DNA from: Streptomyces sp. ISL-100
GTDB lineage: Bacteria > Actinomycetota > Actinomycetes > Streptomycetales > Streptomycetaceae
NCBI RefSeq assembly: GCF_018614615.1
Contig: NZ_JAGGOK010000003.1
Location: 1-64,000, forward strand
DNA length: 64,000 nucleotides
Reading direction: 5' to 3'
The notes under the pieces were generated by a model that saw nothing but the letters and a program-made list of their open reading frames with translations, ran no database searches and was not told the DNA's origin. Numbering within the stretch: the stretch's first letter is position 1; every line of letters begins with the position of its first letter. Below are positions 32,698 to 40,619 of the stretch, one piece after another. The translations under genes were made by a program, and so were the position numbers.

Positions 32698-33915
32698 ATG
32701 ACCAGCGCAGCCATGCGGTTTTCTATCCCCGCGACCGCTCAGTCCCGTGTCCGTCAGCTTGTCGAGGCCACCAACGCCCGCGCCGCCGTCCACGCCCTCA
32801 GCGCGTACGCGCTCGACATCTCCGCGCCGTTCCTTGCCGACTACCACGACATCGACGGCCGCCTGATCGGCAAGCGTCCCACCGTCACCGTGAAGATCTC
32901 CGGTGACATCCCCCGTCACCACGGCTGGACCGTCATCGCACGCCTGGATCACGACGAGGAGGGCGAGACGATCACGAGCCTGTTCCCCGGTCTGCCCGAG
33001 CAGGACGCCGAGGCCGCGCGCCAGTACCGCGCCATTGAGAACTTCTGCCACGGGTGCGCCGTCGCCCGCCACCGCACCGCTACCTATCTCGCGCGCCACG
33101 AGAACGGCGAGATGAAGCAGTTGGGCACGACGTGCGTCGAGCCGTACACCGGGCTGCCGATCAAGGGGTTGGAAGCGTTGTGGAGGTTCGGCACGCTGAA
33201 GGACTCCGACTGGGACGGCGAAGAGGGCGGCATCCCGGCCGATCTCCGCGTACCGGTGAGCGAGGTCCTGCGGGTGACCGCCGCCATCGTGAAGACCGAA
33301 GGCCGTTTCTACAGTCGCTCCGAGCAGTGGAAGAACACCCAGCCGACCGCCGACGGCGTCGAAGCGTACTTCTTCGACCGCAAGGCCCCGATGGACTGGC
33401 GGGCCGCCATCGACGCCGACCCCGACGCGCCGAGCACCGCCGCCGCCGTCCGGGCATGGGCCGTCCAGGGATACGGCAGCCTCTCCGAATACCGCCACAA
33501 GGTGGGCCAGCTCGCCAAGGCGGAAACGGTCGACCCGCGCCACCTGCCGACGCTGGTGTCCGCCATCGCGGGTTGGTACCGCGACCAGGAGAAGGAGGCC
33601 GCCGAGCAGGCCGCCCAGAACAGCAAGCCGCAGGGCACCGTGGGCGAGCGCATCACCACCAACGCCACCGTCACCACCGTGATCGAGCTGGAGGGCCGGA
33701 CGTACGGCTACCAGACCCAGCGCCGCCGACTGGTGAAGTTCCAGGACCCGCAGGGCAACGTGTTCGTCTGGTTCAGCAGCGCCGGGACCGTCCCCGACCA
33801 GGGCGACGAGGTCGAGCTGACCGGCACGGTCAAGGACCACAGCATCTACGGCGAGACCGCACAGACCGTACTCACCCGGTGCCGCGTCGCCGCACGCGAA
33901 CCGGTCGCCGCGTAG
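32698..33915 (+). CDS. Element protein with Cys cluster and OB-like C-terminus
   Basis: A 405-residue protein. Around residues 117-145 there is CHGC followed by a basic segment and GTTC, a possible treble-clef or zinc-ribbon site. The C-terminal 90 residues (TVTTVIELEGRTYGYQTQR, then LVKFQDPQGNVFVWFSSAG, then DEVELTGTVKDHSIYG) look like an OB-type beta barrel that might bind single-stranded nucleic acid. I do not recognise the family; function by fold is inference. It is the only gene between L3 and the structured gap that follows. Confidence 0.75.
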   Translation: MTSAAMRFSIPATAQSRVRQLVEATNARAAVHALSAYALDISAPFLADYHDIDGRLIGKRPTVTVKISGDIPRHHGWTVIARLDHDEEGETITSLFPGLPEQDAEAARQYRAIENFCHGCAVARHRTATYLARHENGEMKQLGTTCVEPYTGLPIKGLEALWRFGTLKDSDWDGEEGGIPADLRVPVSEVLRVTAAIVKTEGRFYSRSEQWKNTQPTADGVEAYFFDRKAPMDWRAAIDADPDAPSTAAAVRAWAVQGYGSLSEYRHKVGQLAKAETVDPRHLPTLVSAIAGWYRDQEKEAAEQAAQNSKPQGTVGERITTNATVTTVIELEGRTYGYQTQRRRLVKFQDPQGNVFVWFSSAGTVPDQGDEVELTGTVKDHSIYGETAQTVLTRCRVAAREPVAA

Positions 33916-34291
33916 CAGTAGCCCCGGCCGGGTGGGAGCCACCGCCCGGCCGGACCCCGGCCGCCGGGCCGTGGGGTGGGCGGCATCGAGCCGCCCACCC
34001 CACGCAGCGCCCACCACCGACCGGGCCACCCGCGTCGGCGGCCGGCCCCGGTCACCGGGCCCCGTACGAAGGGCGTCCCTGCGGGACGGCTCAGCCCGGC
34101 CCGGCTCGCAGCCGGCCGGAACGTCCGGGCCGCGGGCGGCCCTCCCGTCCCGTCCGGACGCCGGGCCAACGGGCGTGCCCTGCGGGCACGACGGCACTCT
34201 CCATCGCGCTCCGCACGATGACGGGCGGCACCTCCCCGACGTCGGAACGGCGCGCCGCCGACCGCACCACCGAGATCCCGAGGAACACCCC
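33916..34291 (+). promoter_or_regulatory. Structured gene-free leader before the 34.3-kb gene
   Basis: 376 bases without a supported gene. It contains a perfect 14-base stem (33971-33984, 33990-34003) and shorter hairpins built around CCCTGCGGG-like cores (for example near 34075-34090 and 34175-34192). It resembles the multi-hairpin gap at 38818-39150. It could be a long 5' leader or a terminator followed by a new promoter; no -10/-35 pair was obvious. Confidence 0.5.
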
Positions 34292-35401
34292 ATGCCCGAG
34301 AACGCGCCCGCCGCCCGTCATCAGGTTGCCCACACAGGAAACCCATCTCCGCAGACCTGTATCCAGGTCGCCAGGCAGGCCGCGATCCTCGCCGTCACCG
34401 CAGCCGACGACGCCATGACCGCCGTGTGCCGCAGCCGATCCGGAGCCGCCGCCCCCCTGGAGGCGGCCATGCACGCGGCTCAGAAGGATGCCGTCGAAGC
34501 CGAGGGTCACGCCGACCGCGCCGAGCAGTACGCCGACGACCCCACCATGCCGAGCAGTGCTCCCTTGTACTGCGCCCGTGCGGCCGTCGACCACGCTGTT
34601 CGGGCGCAGTCGGCCGCCGGAGTCGAGACGACGGCCGCCGACCTGCGGGCCGAGCTGGAGCGGAAGCTGACGGCTGCCGAGTACGCCGAGCGGGAGGGTG
34701 AACGCCGCCGGGAAGAAGCCGAGCAGGAGGCCGAGGAGCGCGCGGCCACCGGCATGGACGCGGACAACCGGGACCAAGCGGCGAGGAACTGGTATCTCGC
34801 CGAAGGACACGTTGCCGGACTCGGTTGGACGGCCGGACACGTCCGTGTGCTGGAGGCCGCCGAGTCCGGGCGCCTCTACTGGCGCGACGGCCGGGCCCGG
34901 CAGGCAGCACGTTGCGGAGTGTGGAACGGTGGCCGGCGGATCAGCCGCGAGCGGAGCGAGGCCCTGTTCACCGCACGGTTCCTCCTCGCCGTCCGTCAGG
35001 ACGACGGCACCCGCGTACTGACCCCCAGCCCGATGGGGCAAGTCGCCCTTGAGCTGACTCGTCTCCATCCCGCCGGGCTTCACGACAGCGACCAGGCTGC
35101 CTACGAGGCACGGTTCGTCCGGGTCCGGCGGCGCCACAAGCGCCGCGACGACCAGAAGGCCGCCGCCCGCGTGCTCCCGCCGCTCGATTCCAGCGCGCGG
35201 AAGCTGTACCGGAAGCCGGTCACGATCACCGAACAGCGGGCCCGCGCCGAGCGCGACGCCGTCGACCGATGGGAGGACGAGGGCGGCTACTGCCCCGGCA
35301 CGGACACTCCGCGCCCCGCAGCCGGTCCCGCCGCGAGCCCGGTCGTCCGGATCATCCGGGCCCTCCACTGGCACACCGCCGTGCAGGGCGCCTTGTGGTG
35401 A
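34292..35401 (+). CDS. Hypothetical alpha-helical element protein
   Basis: A 369-residue Ala/Glu/Arg-rich protein starting at an ATG after GAGGAA. Residues 20-150 are mostly helical (QAAILAVTAADDAM ... YAEREGERRREEAEQEAEERAA) with coiled-coil character. The centre (WYLAEGHVAGLGWTAGHVRVLEAAESGRLYW) and SRERSEALFTARFLL look folded. The basic segment RVRRRHKRRDD may bind nucleic acid. The C-terminus ends with RIIRALHWHTAVQGALW. Family not recognised. Confidence 0.72.
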   Translation: MPENAPAARHQVAHTGNPSPQTCIQVARQAAILAVTAADDAMTAVCRSRSGAAAPLEAAMHAAQKDAVEAEGHADRAEQYADDPTMPSSAPLYCARAAVDHAVRAQSAAGVETTAADLRAELERKLTAAEYAEREGERRREEAEQEAEERAATGMDADNRDQAARNWYLAEGHVAGLGWTAGHVRVLEAAESGRLYWRDGRARQAARCGVWNGGRRISRERSEALFTARFLLAVRQDDGTRVLTPSPMGQVALELTRLHPAGLHDSDQAAYEARFVRVRRRHKRRDDQKAAARVLPPLDSSARKLYRKPVTITEQRARAERDAVDRWEDEGGYCPGTDTPRPAAGPAASPVVRIIRALHWHTAVQGALW

Positions 35402-35511
35402 CCGCAAGGGTCGCCGGTCGCCAGGCCGACCGGATGCCGCTCTACCTTCCGGGTGGGGGTCTCTCGAAGATCGACGTGACTGCAAAATCGAACACATGAT
35501 GGAATTTGGAT

Positions 35512-35721
35512 ATGCGACGGACGACTCCCCCTGATCTCGACCGAGCCCAAGACGAGTGGCGCGCCACCTATCAGCAGCTCGCCGTGTGCCCGTGTACTGC
35601 GCTGCGCAGAAGGCTGATCCACCTGTGAGCGACCGTACTGTTCCATCCACACTGGCGAGGGCAGCGGTCGGCGGGGTGGGCGGCACTGCATGGCGCACGC
35701 CACGACCGATCCACCCCCTGA
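35512..35721 (+). pseudogene. Small chromosomal-type gene interrupted by a stop codon
   Basis: An ATG at 35512 opens a 38-codon frame (MRRTTPPDLDRAQDEWRATY, then ALRRRLIHL) ending at a TGA at 35626. In the same frame directly after the stop the sequence reads ATVLFHPHWRGQ and runs to 35721. I recognise this pattern (PPDLxxAQRAW...ALRRRLxxLS...xLxxHPxW) from small unnamed Streptomyces proteins, so a TCA-to-TGA type change has probably broken it. It lies in a 348-base gap of lower GC and ends just before repeat copy 2. Confidence 0.45.
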
Positions 35722-35749
35722 ACTGCCCCGAATCCGGAACACCTGCGAC

Positions 35750-36209
35750 GGGTTGGTTGGGTGCCGGCCAGGGCGAAGGGCTGCCTCCGGCGGGTCCTCC
35801 TCGGAGGGGGTGGGGGCTGGTTGGTCGGGTGCGGGAGCGTTGTGGTGCGGGTGAAGGCGGGGTTCCCTCCTCGGCCAGACACCCAGGGGGCGTATCAGGA
35901 ACCCGGGCACGGAGTCCAGGCCGAGCCGCTGCGCGGTCGCTACGCGAGCCAGGACACCGCGCCCGGAACCCTGATACGGCGGAGCTGTCCGACCGAGGAG
36001 GGAACCCCGCCCAGGCCCGTTGTGGCCGGGCCCGGCCGAGCGGGTGCGGGAGGTGGGGGCGAAAAAGAGCAGGTCAGAGCCCCTATCCGGGTTGACTCAA
36101 CCCCTAGAACGTGGTTTAATTAGTGATGTCGGAAGGGGAGGGCAACCCCCGACCGGCACACGGCAGGCCGACCGGCCACCGACAACCTCTCTCACCAGGA
36201 GAACGAACG
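35750..36209 (+). repeat. Duplicated control unit, copy 2
   Basis: Second copy of the unit at 28201-28664, offset by about 7.55 kb. It has the same nested inverted repeat (outer arms at 35856-35874 and 35993-36011) and the same promoter and leader. The last copied base is the one before the ATG of the following gene, so the duplication covers exactly the control region and not the coding sequence. Confidence 0.9.
36092..36209 (+). promoter_or_regulatory. Promoter and two-hairpin leader L4
   Basis: -35 TTGACT (36092-36097), 17-base spacer, -10 TTTAAT (36115-36120). P1 36128-36157 with loop GGGCAA, P2 GGCC-GACC-GGCC (36166-36177), CTCTCACCAG and GGAG before the ATG. Identical to L1 except for single changes. 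Confidence 0.86.
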
Positions 36210-36842
36210 ATGAACACGCCTCTCACCGTTGCGGAGCTGGCCCACCCGATCGCCCTCGAACTCGGCGGGAACTGGCGACCGCAGCCCGCGCGCCACGGCG
36301 TCAAGGAGCTGGATCACGCCGCCACCTTCACGCACCTCGACGGCCGACAGCTCCACCTCTCCGAGCGGTACGACGACCCCGGCCACCTGCACATCCGAGG
36401 CGTCTTCTCCACCACTGACTACCCCTTCCGCAGGGGCGAGCGTGACACCGTCCGAGTCGCCATGACCGATGACCCGGCGGAAATCGCGGCCCGGATCGCC
36501 GCCGACCTCATCCCCGCGCACCGCGCAGTTCACGAGCGGGTGACGGAGCACAACCGTGCACAGGCCAAGATGCGCCGGGACGTCGAAGAAGCCGCCCGCG
36601 ACCTTTCCGAGCGACTTCCCGGAGCGCGAACCCGAATCGACGGCACAACCGCCTTTGTCTACATGAACCTTGAGCCGGGCGAAGTGCGTATCGGACTGGA
36701 CGGCGACACGGTGAGTCTCGTACTCAACGACGCGCCCCGGATCATCGCCGACGCCGTCGTATTCGCGGTGAGCCGATTCCTTCCCCACGTCGAGACCCCC
36801 GAGGGGGAACGCGGCGAATACGTCGACGGATACGCCCTCTAA
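36210..36842 (+). CDS. Hypothetical element protein
   Basis: A 210-residue soluble protein. The N-terminal half is beta-rich (DHAATFTHLDGRQLHLSERY, HLHIRGVFSTTDYPF) and is followed by a helix (AEIAARIAADLIPAHRAVHERVTEH) and a segment with AFVYMNLEPGEVRIGLDGDTV. It ends GERGEYVDGYAL. No family recognised. First gene of the L4 operon. Confidence 0.72.
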   Translation: MNTPLTVAELAHPIALELGGNWRPQPARHGVKELDHAATFTHLDGRQLHLSERYDDPGHLHIRGVFSTTDYPFRRGERDTVRVAMTDDPAEIAARIAADLIPAHRAVHERVTEHNRAQAKMRRDVEEAARDLSERLPGARTRIDGTTAFVYMNLEPGEVRIGLDGDTVSLVLNDAPRIIADAVVFAVSRFLPHVETPEGERGEYVDGYAL

Positions 36843-36857
36843 TACCCCGTGCGTTAC

Positions 36858-36884
36858 GGCGGCGCGCTCCCTCAGCGCGCCGCC
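36858..36884 (+). other. Intercistronic GC hairpin
   Basis: Ten-base perfect stem (36858-36867, 36875-36884), loop TCCCTCA, directly before the ribosome binding site of the next gene. Confidence 0.7.
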
Positions 36885-36902
36885 CCCCCAGAAAGGCCCA
36901 GG

Positions 36903-37262
36903 ATGAGCGCCGACATATTCATCATCGAGCCGCAATGGACCGTGCAGGCCCCGCACCTCCGGTGCACCCTCAAACGCGCCCTTGCGCTCCAGGCCGCACA
37001 GAATGTGTGGTCCGGAACCGAGCACATCAACAACGCCGTAGCGATGGCCTACGGCGATCAACTCCCGGACTCCGGCCGATGGGAACTGACCCGTTCCCAA
37101 CTCCGCACGCTCAAAATCGCCATTGAGTGGCGCAGGGCCACGCGTGCGGCCAGCGATAAAAAGACCGCCCCCTATATCCTCGAACGCTGGACGCGAATAG
37201 AGGACGAGGTCATAGCCGCATACCGCGCCGTGAGCAACGAAGCAGGGTTGTGCTGGATTTAA
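36903..37262 (+). CDS. Hypothetical element protein
   Basis: A 119-residue protein. The ATG at 36903 (MSADIFIIEPQWTVQAPHLR) has GAAAGG upstream; a frame open further left runs through the hairpin and is rejected. Residues 25-60 (KRALALQAAQNVWSGTEHINNAVAMAYGDQ) and 90-110 are helical. No family recognised. Its stop lies four bases before the next -35 box. Confidence 0.7.
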   Translation: MSADIFIIEPQWTVQAPHLRCTLKRALALQAAQNVWSGTEHINNAVAMAYGDQLPDSGRWELTRSQLRTLKIAIEWRRATRAASDKKTAPYILERWTRIEDEVIAAYRAVSNEAGLCWI

Positions 37263-37266
37263 AGGG

Positions 37267-37384
37267 TTGCCGATCACCCAAGAACATGGTTTAATTAGTG
37301 ATGTCGGAAGGGGGAGGGCAACCCCCCGACCGACACCGTGAGGCCAGCCGGCCCCGGACGATCTCTCACCAGGAGGACCGCGAA
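37267..37384 (+). promoter_or_regulatory. Promoter and two-hairpin leader L5
   Basis: -35 TTGCCG (37267-37272), 17-base spacer, -10 TTTAAT (37290-37295). P1 37303-37334 (GTCGG..GGGGG / CCCCC..CCGAC, loop AGGGCAA), P2 GGCC-AGCC-GGCC (37342-37353), CTCTCACCAG, GGAGG, ATG. Confidence 0.87.
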
Positions 37385-38275
37385 ATGCCCCGTAAGCCGA
37401 AGATGACCGACGAAGAGCGCCGGGCCTACTCCGCCAAGATGCGCGGTGAACTCGAAGCCGTCATGGACCGCGCGTACGGCGCGATGGTCGCCAGCGAAGA
37501 CTTCTGGACCGCCGTCATGCGCACGGCCGCGAACCTCACCCACACGGACCGCGACGACCGCAGCCCTACCAACTGCATCGCCGTCGCCGCCCAGCACCCC
37601 AACGCCTCCCACGTACTCAGCTCCGGAGACTGGCGAAAGGTCGGACGCTTCCCGGTCAAGGGCTCCACCTCTCTCCGCATCTGGACGCCGATCAAGCGGC
37701 GGCCCGAGGAGGGCCAGGAGGCCACGGCCGCAGCCGCCGACGGCGGGCGGCGCGAGGTCACCGACGAGACCGCCGGGGGTGAGGCGCGCAAGGTGTCAGG
37801 GTTCAAGGCCGGGCCGGTTTTCGACATCAGCCAGACCGACGGCGACGCCTACGAGCCGCCCGCCGCCGCCCCGCTCGCCGCCGAGGTCATCCGCGATGTC
37901 CTGGTGAACCAGTACCGCGACCAGTACCACGAGGACCCCGAGCAGGCCGGGGGATTCGACTTCACCCAGGAGGCCCCGGACAACGCCGTCCGCATCCTCC
38001 TGTACGGCCACGCGTGGCGACGCATCGCCGAGGCGGACGCCCCCCTTCCCGGTCAGCACGCCGCCGAAGTCGCCTCAGCCGCCCACGTCGCCGCGCTCAT
38101 CCTCGGAATCACTCCGGGCCCCGCCGTCATGCCGCCGCTCGCGGGCATCATCACCCAGGACAAGAAGCCCCCGGTGCACGAGTCCGCCGTCCGCGCCATC
38201 GAGACCGGCCGCGCCATCGCCCGCGACGTCAGGACTGCCGCCGAGCGCCGCCGCGAACTTGCCGTGACCGGTTGA
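37385..38275 (+). CDS. ArdC-like protein (possible antirestriction/ssDNA-binding)
   Basis: A 296-residue protein. The N-terminal 100 residues resemble the ArdC N-terminal domain: a helical start (DEERRAYSAKMRGELEAVMD), NCIAVAAQHPNASHVLSSGDW and then the marker block GRFPVKGSTSLRIWTPIKR, comparable to the 'V(R/K)KGEKxxxIWxP' motif. The C-terminal half (EVIRDVLVNQYRDQYHEDPE) is a separate helical domain, without an obvious HExxH metalloprotease motif. ArdC proteins protect incoming conjugative DNA; that role is inferred here. Its stop codon lies inside the next -35 box. Confidence 0.68.
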   Translation: MPRKPKMTDEERRAYSAKMRGELEAVMDRAYGAMVASEDFWTAVMRTAANLTHTDRDDRSPTNCIAVAAQHPNASHVLSSGDWRKVGRFPVKGSTSLRIWTPIKRRPEEGQEATAAAADGGRREVTDETAGGEARKVSGFKAGPVFDISQTDGDAYEPPAAAPLAAEVIRDVLVNQYRDQYHEDPEQAGGFDFTQEAPDNAVRILLYGHAWRRIAEADAPLPGQHAAEVASAAHVAALILGITPGPAVMPPLAGIITQDKKPPVHESAVRAIETGRAIARDVRTAAERRRELAVTG

Positions 38276-38394
38276 CCCAGACCCAAGAACATGGTTTAAT
38301 TAATGGTGTCGGAAGGGGGAGGGCAACCCCCCGACCGACACCCCCGCCGGGGCCGACCGGCCCCGGCGGACTCTCTCACCAGATGGGACACGAC
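38272..38394 (+). promoter_or_regulatory. Promoter and two-hairpin leader L6
   Basis: -35 TTGACC (38272-38277), containing the TGA stop of the preceding gene, 17-base spacer, -10 TTTAAT (38295-38300). P1 38305-38342 with loop AGGGCAA. P2 is an 11-base perfect stem (38344-38354, 38359-38369) with the GGCC-GACC-GGCC core. CTCTCACCAG then leads to the start. Confidence 0.88.
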
Positions 38395-38817
38395 ATGCTC
38401 ACCACCGACCAGAAGCCCACCGTCCAGGACTTCCCCACCGCGACGCTCGTGATTGCCGGACCCTGGTTCCGGGGCCACCAGCTCGACACCCGGCCCGCCG
38501 TCGTGGTCGGCCCGTTCGGCGGCCCGGAGTTCGCGGACGAGGCCACCATGTCCGTGGTCTGGTACTTCACCCTCGGTGCCCCGCAGCCGGGCGACAGTGT
38601 CCAGGCGATGTTCCCGCACGAGCTGACCCCGCTTGACGACACGCTGACCACGATGCACCAGGACACGTTCCGCGACATCGTCCGCAGCCTGCGCCGGGGC
38701 CGGTTCGCCTACGACGACGGGGACGCGCTCCGCGTCGCCGTCCGCCAGGCATGGCGCGAGCGGGCCGGACTGGCCGACGCCGACCCGGCCGCCCGGCACA
38801 CGCTCCACCGCAGCTGA
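38395..38817 (+). CDS. Hypothetical element protein
   Basis: A 140-residue acidic soluble protein (MLTTDQKPTVQDFPTATLVI...). The ATG at 38395 was chosen over one at 38383 because it sits at the same distance from CTCTCACCAG as the starts behind the other leaders. Beta-rich first half (VIAGPWFRGHQLDTRPAVVV) and helical end (FRDIVRSLRRGRF). No family recognised. Confidence 0.7.
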   Translation: MLTTDQKPTVQDFPTATLVIAGPWFRGHQLDTRPAVVVGPFGGPEFADEATMSVVWYFTLGAPQPGDSVQAMFPHELTPLDDTLTTMHQDTFRDIVRSLRRGRFAYDDGDALRVAVRQAWRERAGLADADPAARHTLHRS

Positions 38818-39150
38818 CACCAGGGTCCCGCCGGTCCGGGGGAGGGCAACACCTCCGGACCGGCAGGCCCGAGCACTGCCAAGCGGACACCCCTTCGGGG
38901 CGGCAGGACAGGTCCGGTGCGTTCACCGCCGCCGGCCGACTCCGCCGCAGGCGGCTCCGCCGACCGACGACGGGCACCGGACCGCAGCGGACGCGCCCCG
39001 CGGGGGCGCGACAGCCCCTGTCGCCGCGCAGGCGCGACGACCCGCGAGCCGATCGTCCCTCACGGCCCGCGCCGGTGGTGCAGCGCCGCTGCCAACGCAC
39101 GGTCCGCCCTGCGGACGGACCACAAACTCTCACCACGAAAGACCAGTTCA
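38818..39150 (+). promoter_or_regulatory. Multi-hairpin leader L8 before the DUF3560 gene
   Basis: 333 bases without a gene. It opens with a P1-type hairpin (38830-38864): a 10-base perfect stem GCCGGTCCGG/CCGGACCGGC plus three inner pairs and the loop AGGGCAACA, the same loop as in L1-L6 on an unrelated stem sequence. No TTTAAT box precedes it. Several more GC hairpins follow, and a CTCTCACCA block sits before the GTG start. It may be read through from L6. Confidence 0.72.
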
Positions 39151-40545
39151 GTGACTATCGAGATCACCCACACCCGCCGAGAAGGAACCCTGATCGAGGG
39201 GACCAGCCGGGGCGACGGATCAGCCGAGATTCTGCGACTCCGCGAGTACGGCCGCACCCAGCGCCAGCCCTTCCGCTGGAGCCGAAACCTTGACTGCTGG
39301 TACCTCCCCCACAGCCGCGACCACGCCACCTACACCCCCTCCCTCGAACTCCTCGCACAGCGACTCCGAGACGCGGACTTTGAGGTCACGCTGACCATCG
39401 ACAACGCCGACCGCCGGAGCTTCGGCGAGGCCGAGGAGGACCGGGAGGAGAAGGCGGAAGGCCGGGCGGAGCGGTTCGGCGGGTACGCCGCCAGCGCCGC
39501 CCGGAGCTCCGAGTCTGCGTGGAAGAAGAGCCACGAGATATCCGAGCGGTTCGCCGGGGGGCAACCGATCCTCCGTGGACACCACTCCGAGGGCCGGGCC
39601 CGCCGTGATCACGCGCGGATGGACGACTCGATGCGCAAGAGCATCGGTGAGAGCGACCGCGCCGACCACTGGACCGGCCGCGCGCAAGCCGCCGCGAACT
39701 ACCAGCAGTTCAAGAAGAACCCCGGCCGCACGCTCCGCCGTCTCGACAAGCTGCGGGCCGACCTCCGCGCGGTCGAGAAGTGGCAGCGCGGCGAATCAGC
39801 CAAGGGCTTTTCCCGGAGCCCGGCAGACCCGGAGCTGGAGATCGAGCACCAGGAGCTGACCGAGGAGATTGCGCACTGGGAGCAGGTCATCAAGGACGCC
39901 GAGGCCGAAGGCTTCAAGGTCTGGTCGAAGACCGACTTCACCCGCGGAGACTTCGTTCTCTACCGAGGCACCTGGTACGAGGTCCTGCGGGTCAACCCGA
40001 AGTCGGTGACCATCCCGCACATCCACAACGGCACCGGCAAGCGCATCGTCCGCGCCACCGGCAACCGGCACGATGACTGGACCTGGACCGCTCCCTACGA
40101 CGACGTATCGGGGCGCAAGAGCGCCGACGAGATGCAGCCGCCGCCCCAGGCTGAGGCCGCCGAACAGCAGGAGCAGGCCGAGCAGTCCACGCCGACCGTG
40201 GAGCCGGTACCGGCGGAGAAGCCGACATCCGTGGCGGCCCCCGCGGCAGGCATGAGCTGGCAGGACGGCATGGCGCTGGTGCTGATCGCCTCGAAGAACT
40301 CCCGCCGCTCCCGCAAGCGCGCCTTGTGGGCGATGACCCGCCGCGAGGCGCAGGCCGTGTGCGGTGACCGTCGCACCTCCGGCCGCTCGTACATGCTCAC
40401 CTGGACCGACCGGCCCGGCGTCGAAGGTGCCGACTGGGAATGGACGCCGGACAACGGGAGTCTCGACGCGGTCCTGTCGGACTTGGGCGTCACCGCGCGC
40501 CGCGAGTGGACCCCCGCCGCGCAGGCCCCCGCCGAGGCCGCGTAA
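39151..40545 (+). CDS. DUF3560 protein
   Basis: A 464-residue protein. After a beta-rich N-terminus (TIEITHTRREGTLIEGTSRG) the DUF3560 domain spans about residues 105-240: AERFGGYAASAARSS, then GGQPILRGHHSEGRARRDH and WTGRAQAAANY, with LRADLRAVEKW behind it. Another conserved block is FTRGDFVLYRGTWYEVLRVN. The last 70 residues form a small domain with WEWTPDNGSLDAVL. DUF3560 is common on conjugative plasmids and elements with unknown function. The GTG start follows the L8 leader. Confidence 0.85.
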   Translation: MTIEITHTRREGTLIEGTSRGDGSAEILRLREYGRTQRQPFRWSRNLDCWYLPHSRDHATYTPSLELLAQRLRDADFEVTLTIDNADRRSFGEAEEDREEKAEGRAERFGGYAASAARSSESAWKKSHEISERFAGGQPILRGHHSEGRARRDHARMDDSMRKSIGESDRADHWTGRAQAAANYQQFKKNPGRTLRRLDKLRADLRAVEKWQRGESAKGFSRSPADPELEIEHQELTEEIAHWEQVIKDAEAEGFKVWSKTDFTRGDFVLYRGTWYEVLRVNPKSVTIPHIHNGTGKRIVRATGNRHDDWTWTAPYDDVSGRKSADEMQPPPQAEAAEQQEQAEQSTPTVEPVPAEKPTSVAAPAAGMSWQDGMALVLIASKNSRRSRKRALWAMTRREAQAVCGDRRTSGRSYMLTWTDRPGVEGADWEWTPDNGSLDAVLSDLGVTARREWTPAAQAPAEAA

Positions 40546-40556
40546 CCACGTCCCCG

Positions 40557-40603
40557 CCCGCCTCCGGCGGCCGAGCCCGCCGGAGGCGGGCCCCTCTCTC
40601 ACC
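40557..40603 (+). promoter_or_regulatory. Intercistronic hairpin with the CTCTCACCAG block
   Basis: Thirteen-base perfect stem (40557-40569, 40578-40590) followed by CTCTCACCAG (40594-40603) and the ATG at 40620. It has the 3' half of the repeated leader without P1 or a promoter. Confidence 0.7.
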
Positions 40604-40619
40604 AGAACAGGGCACCACC

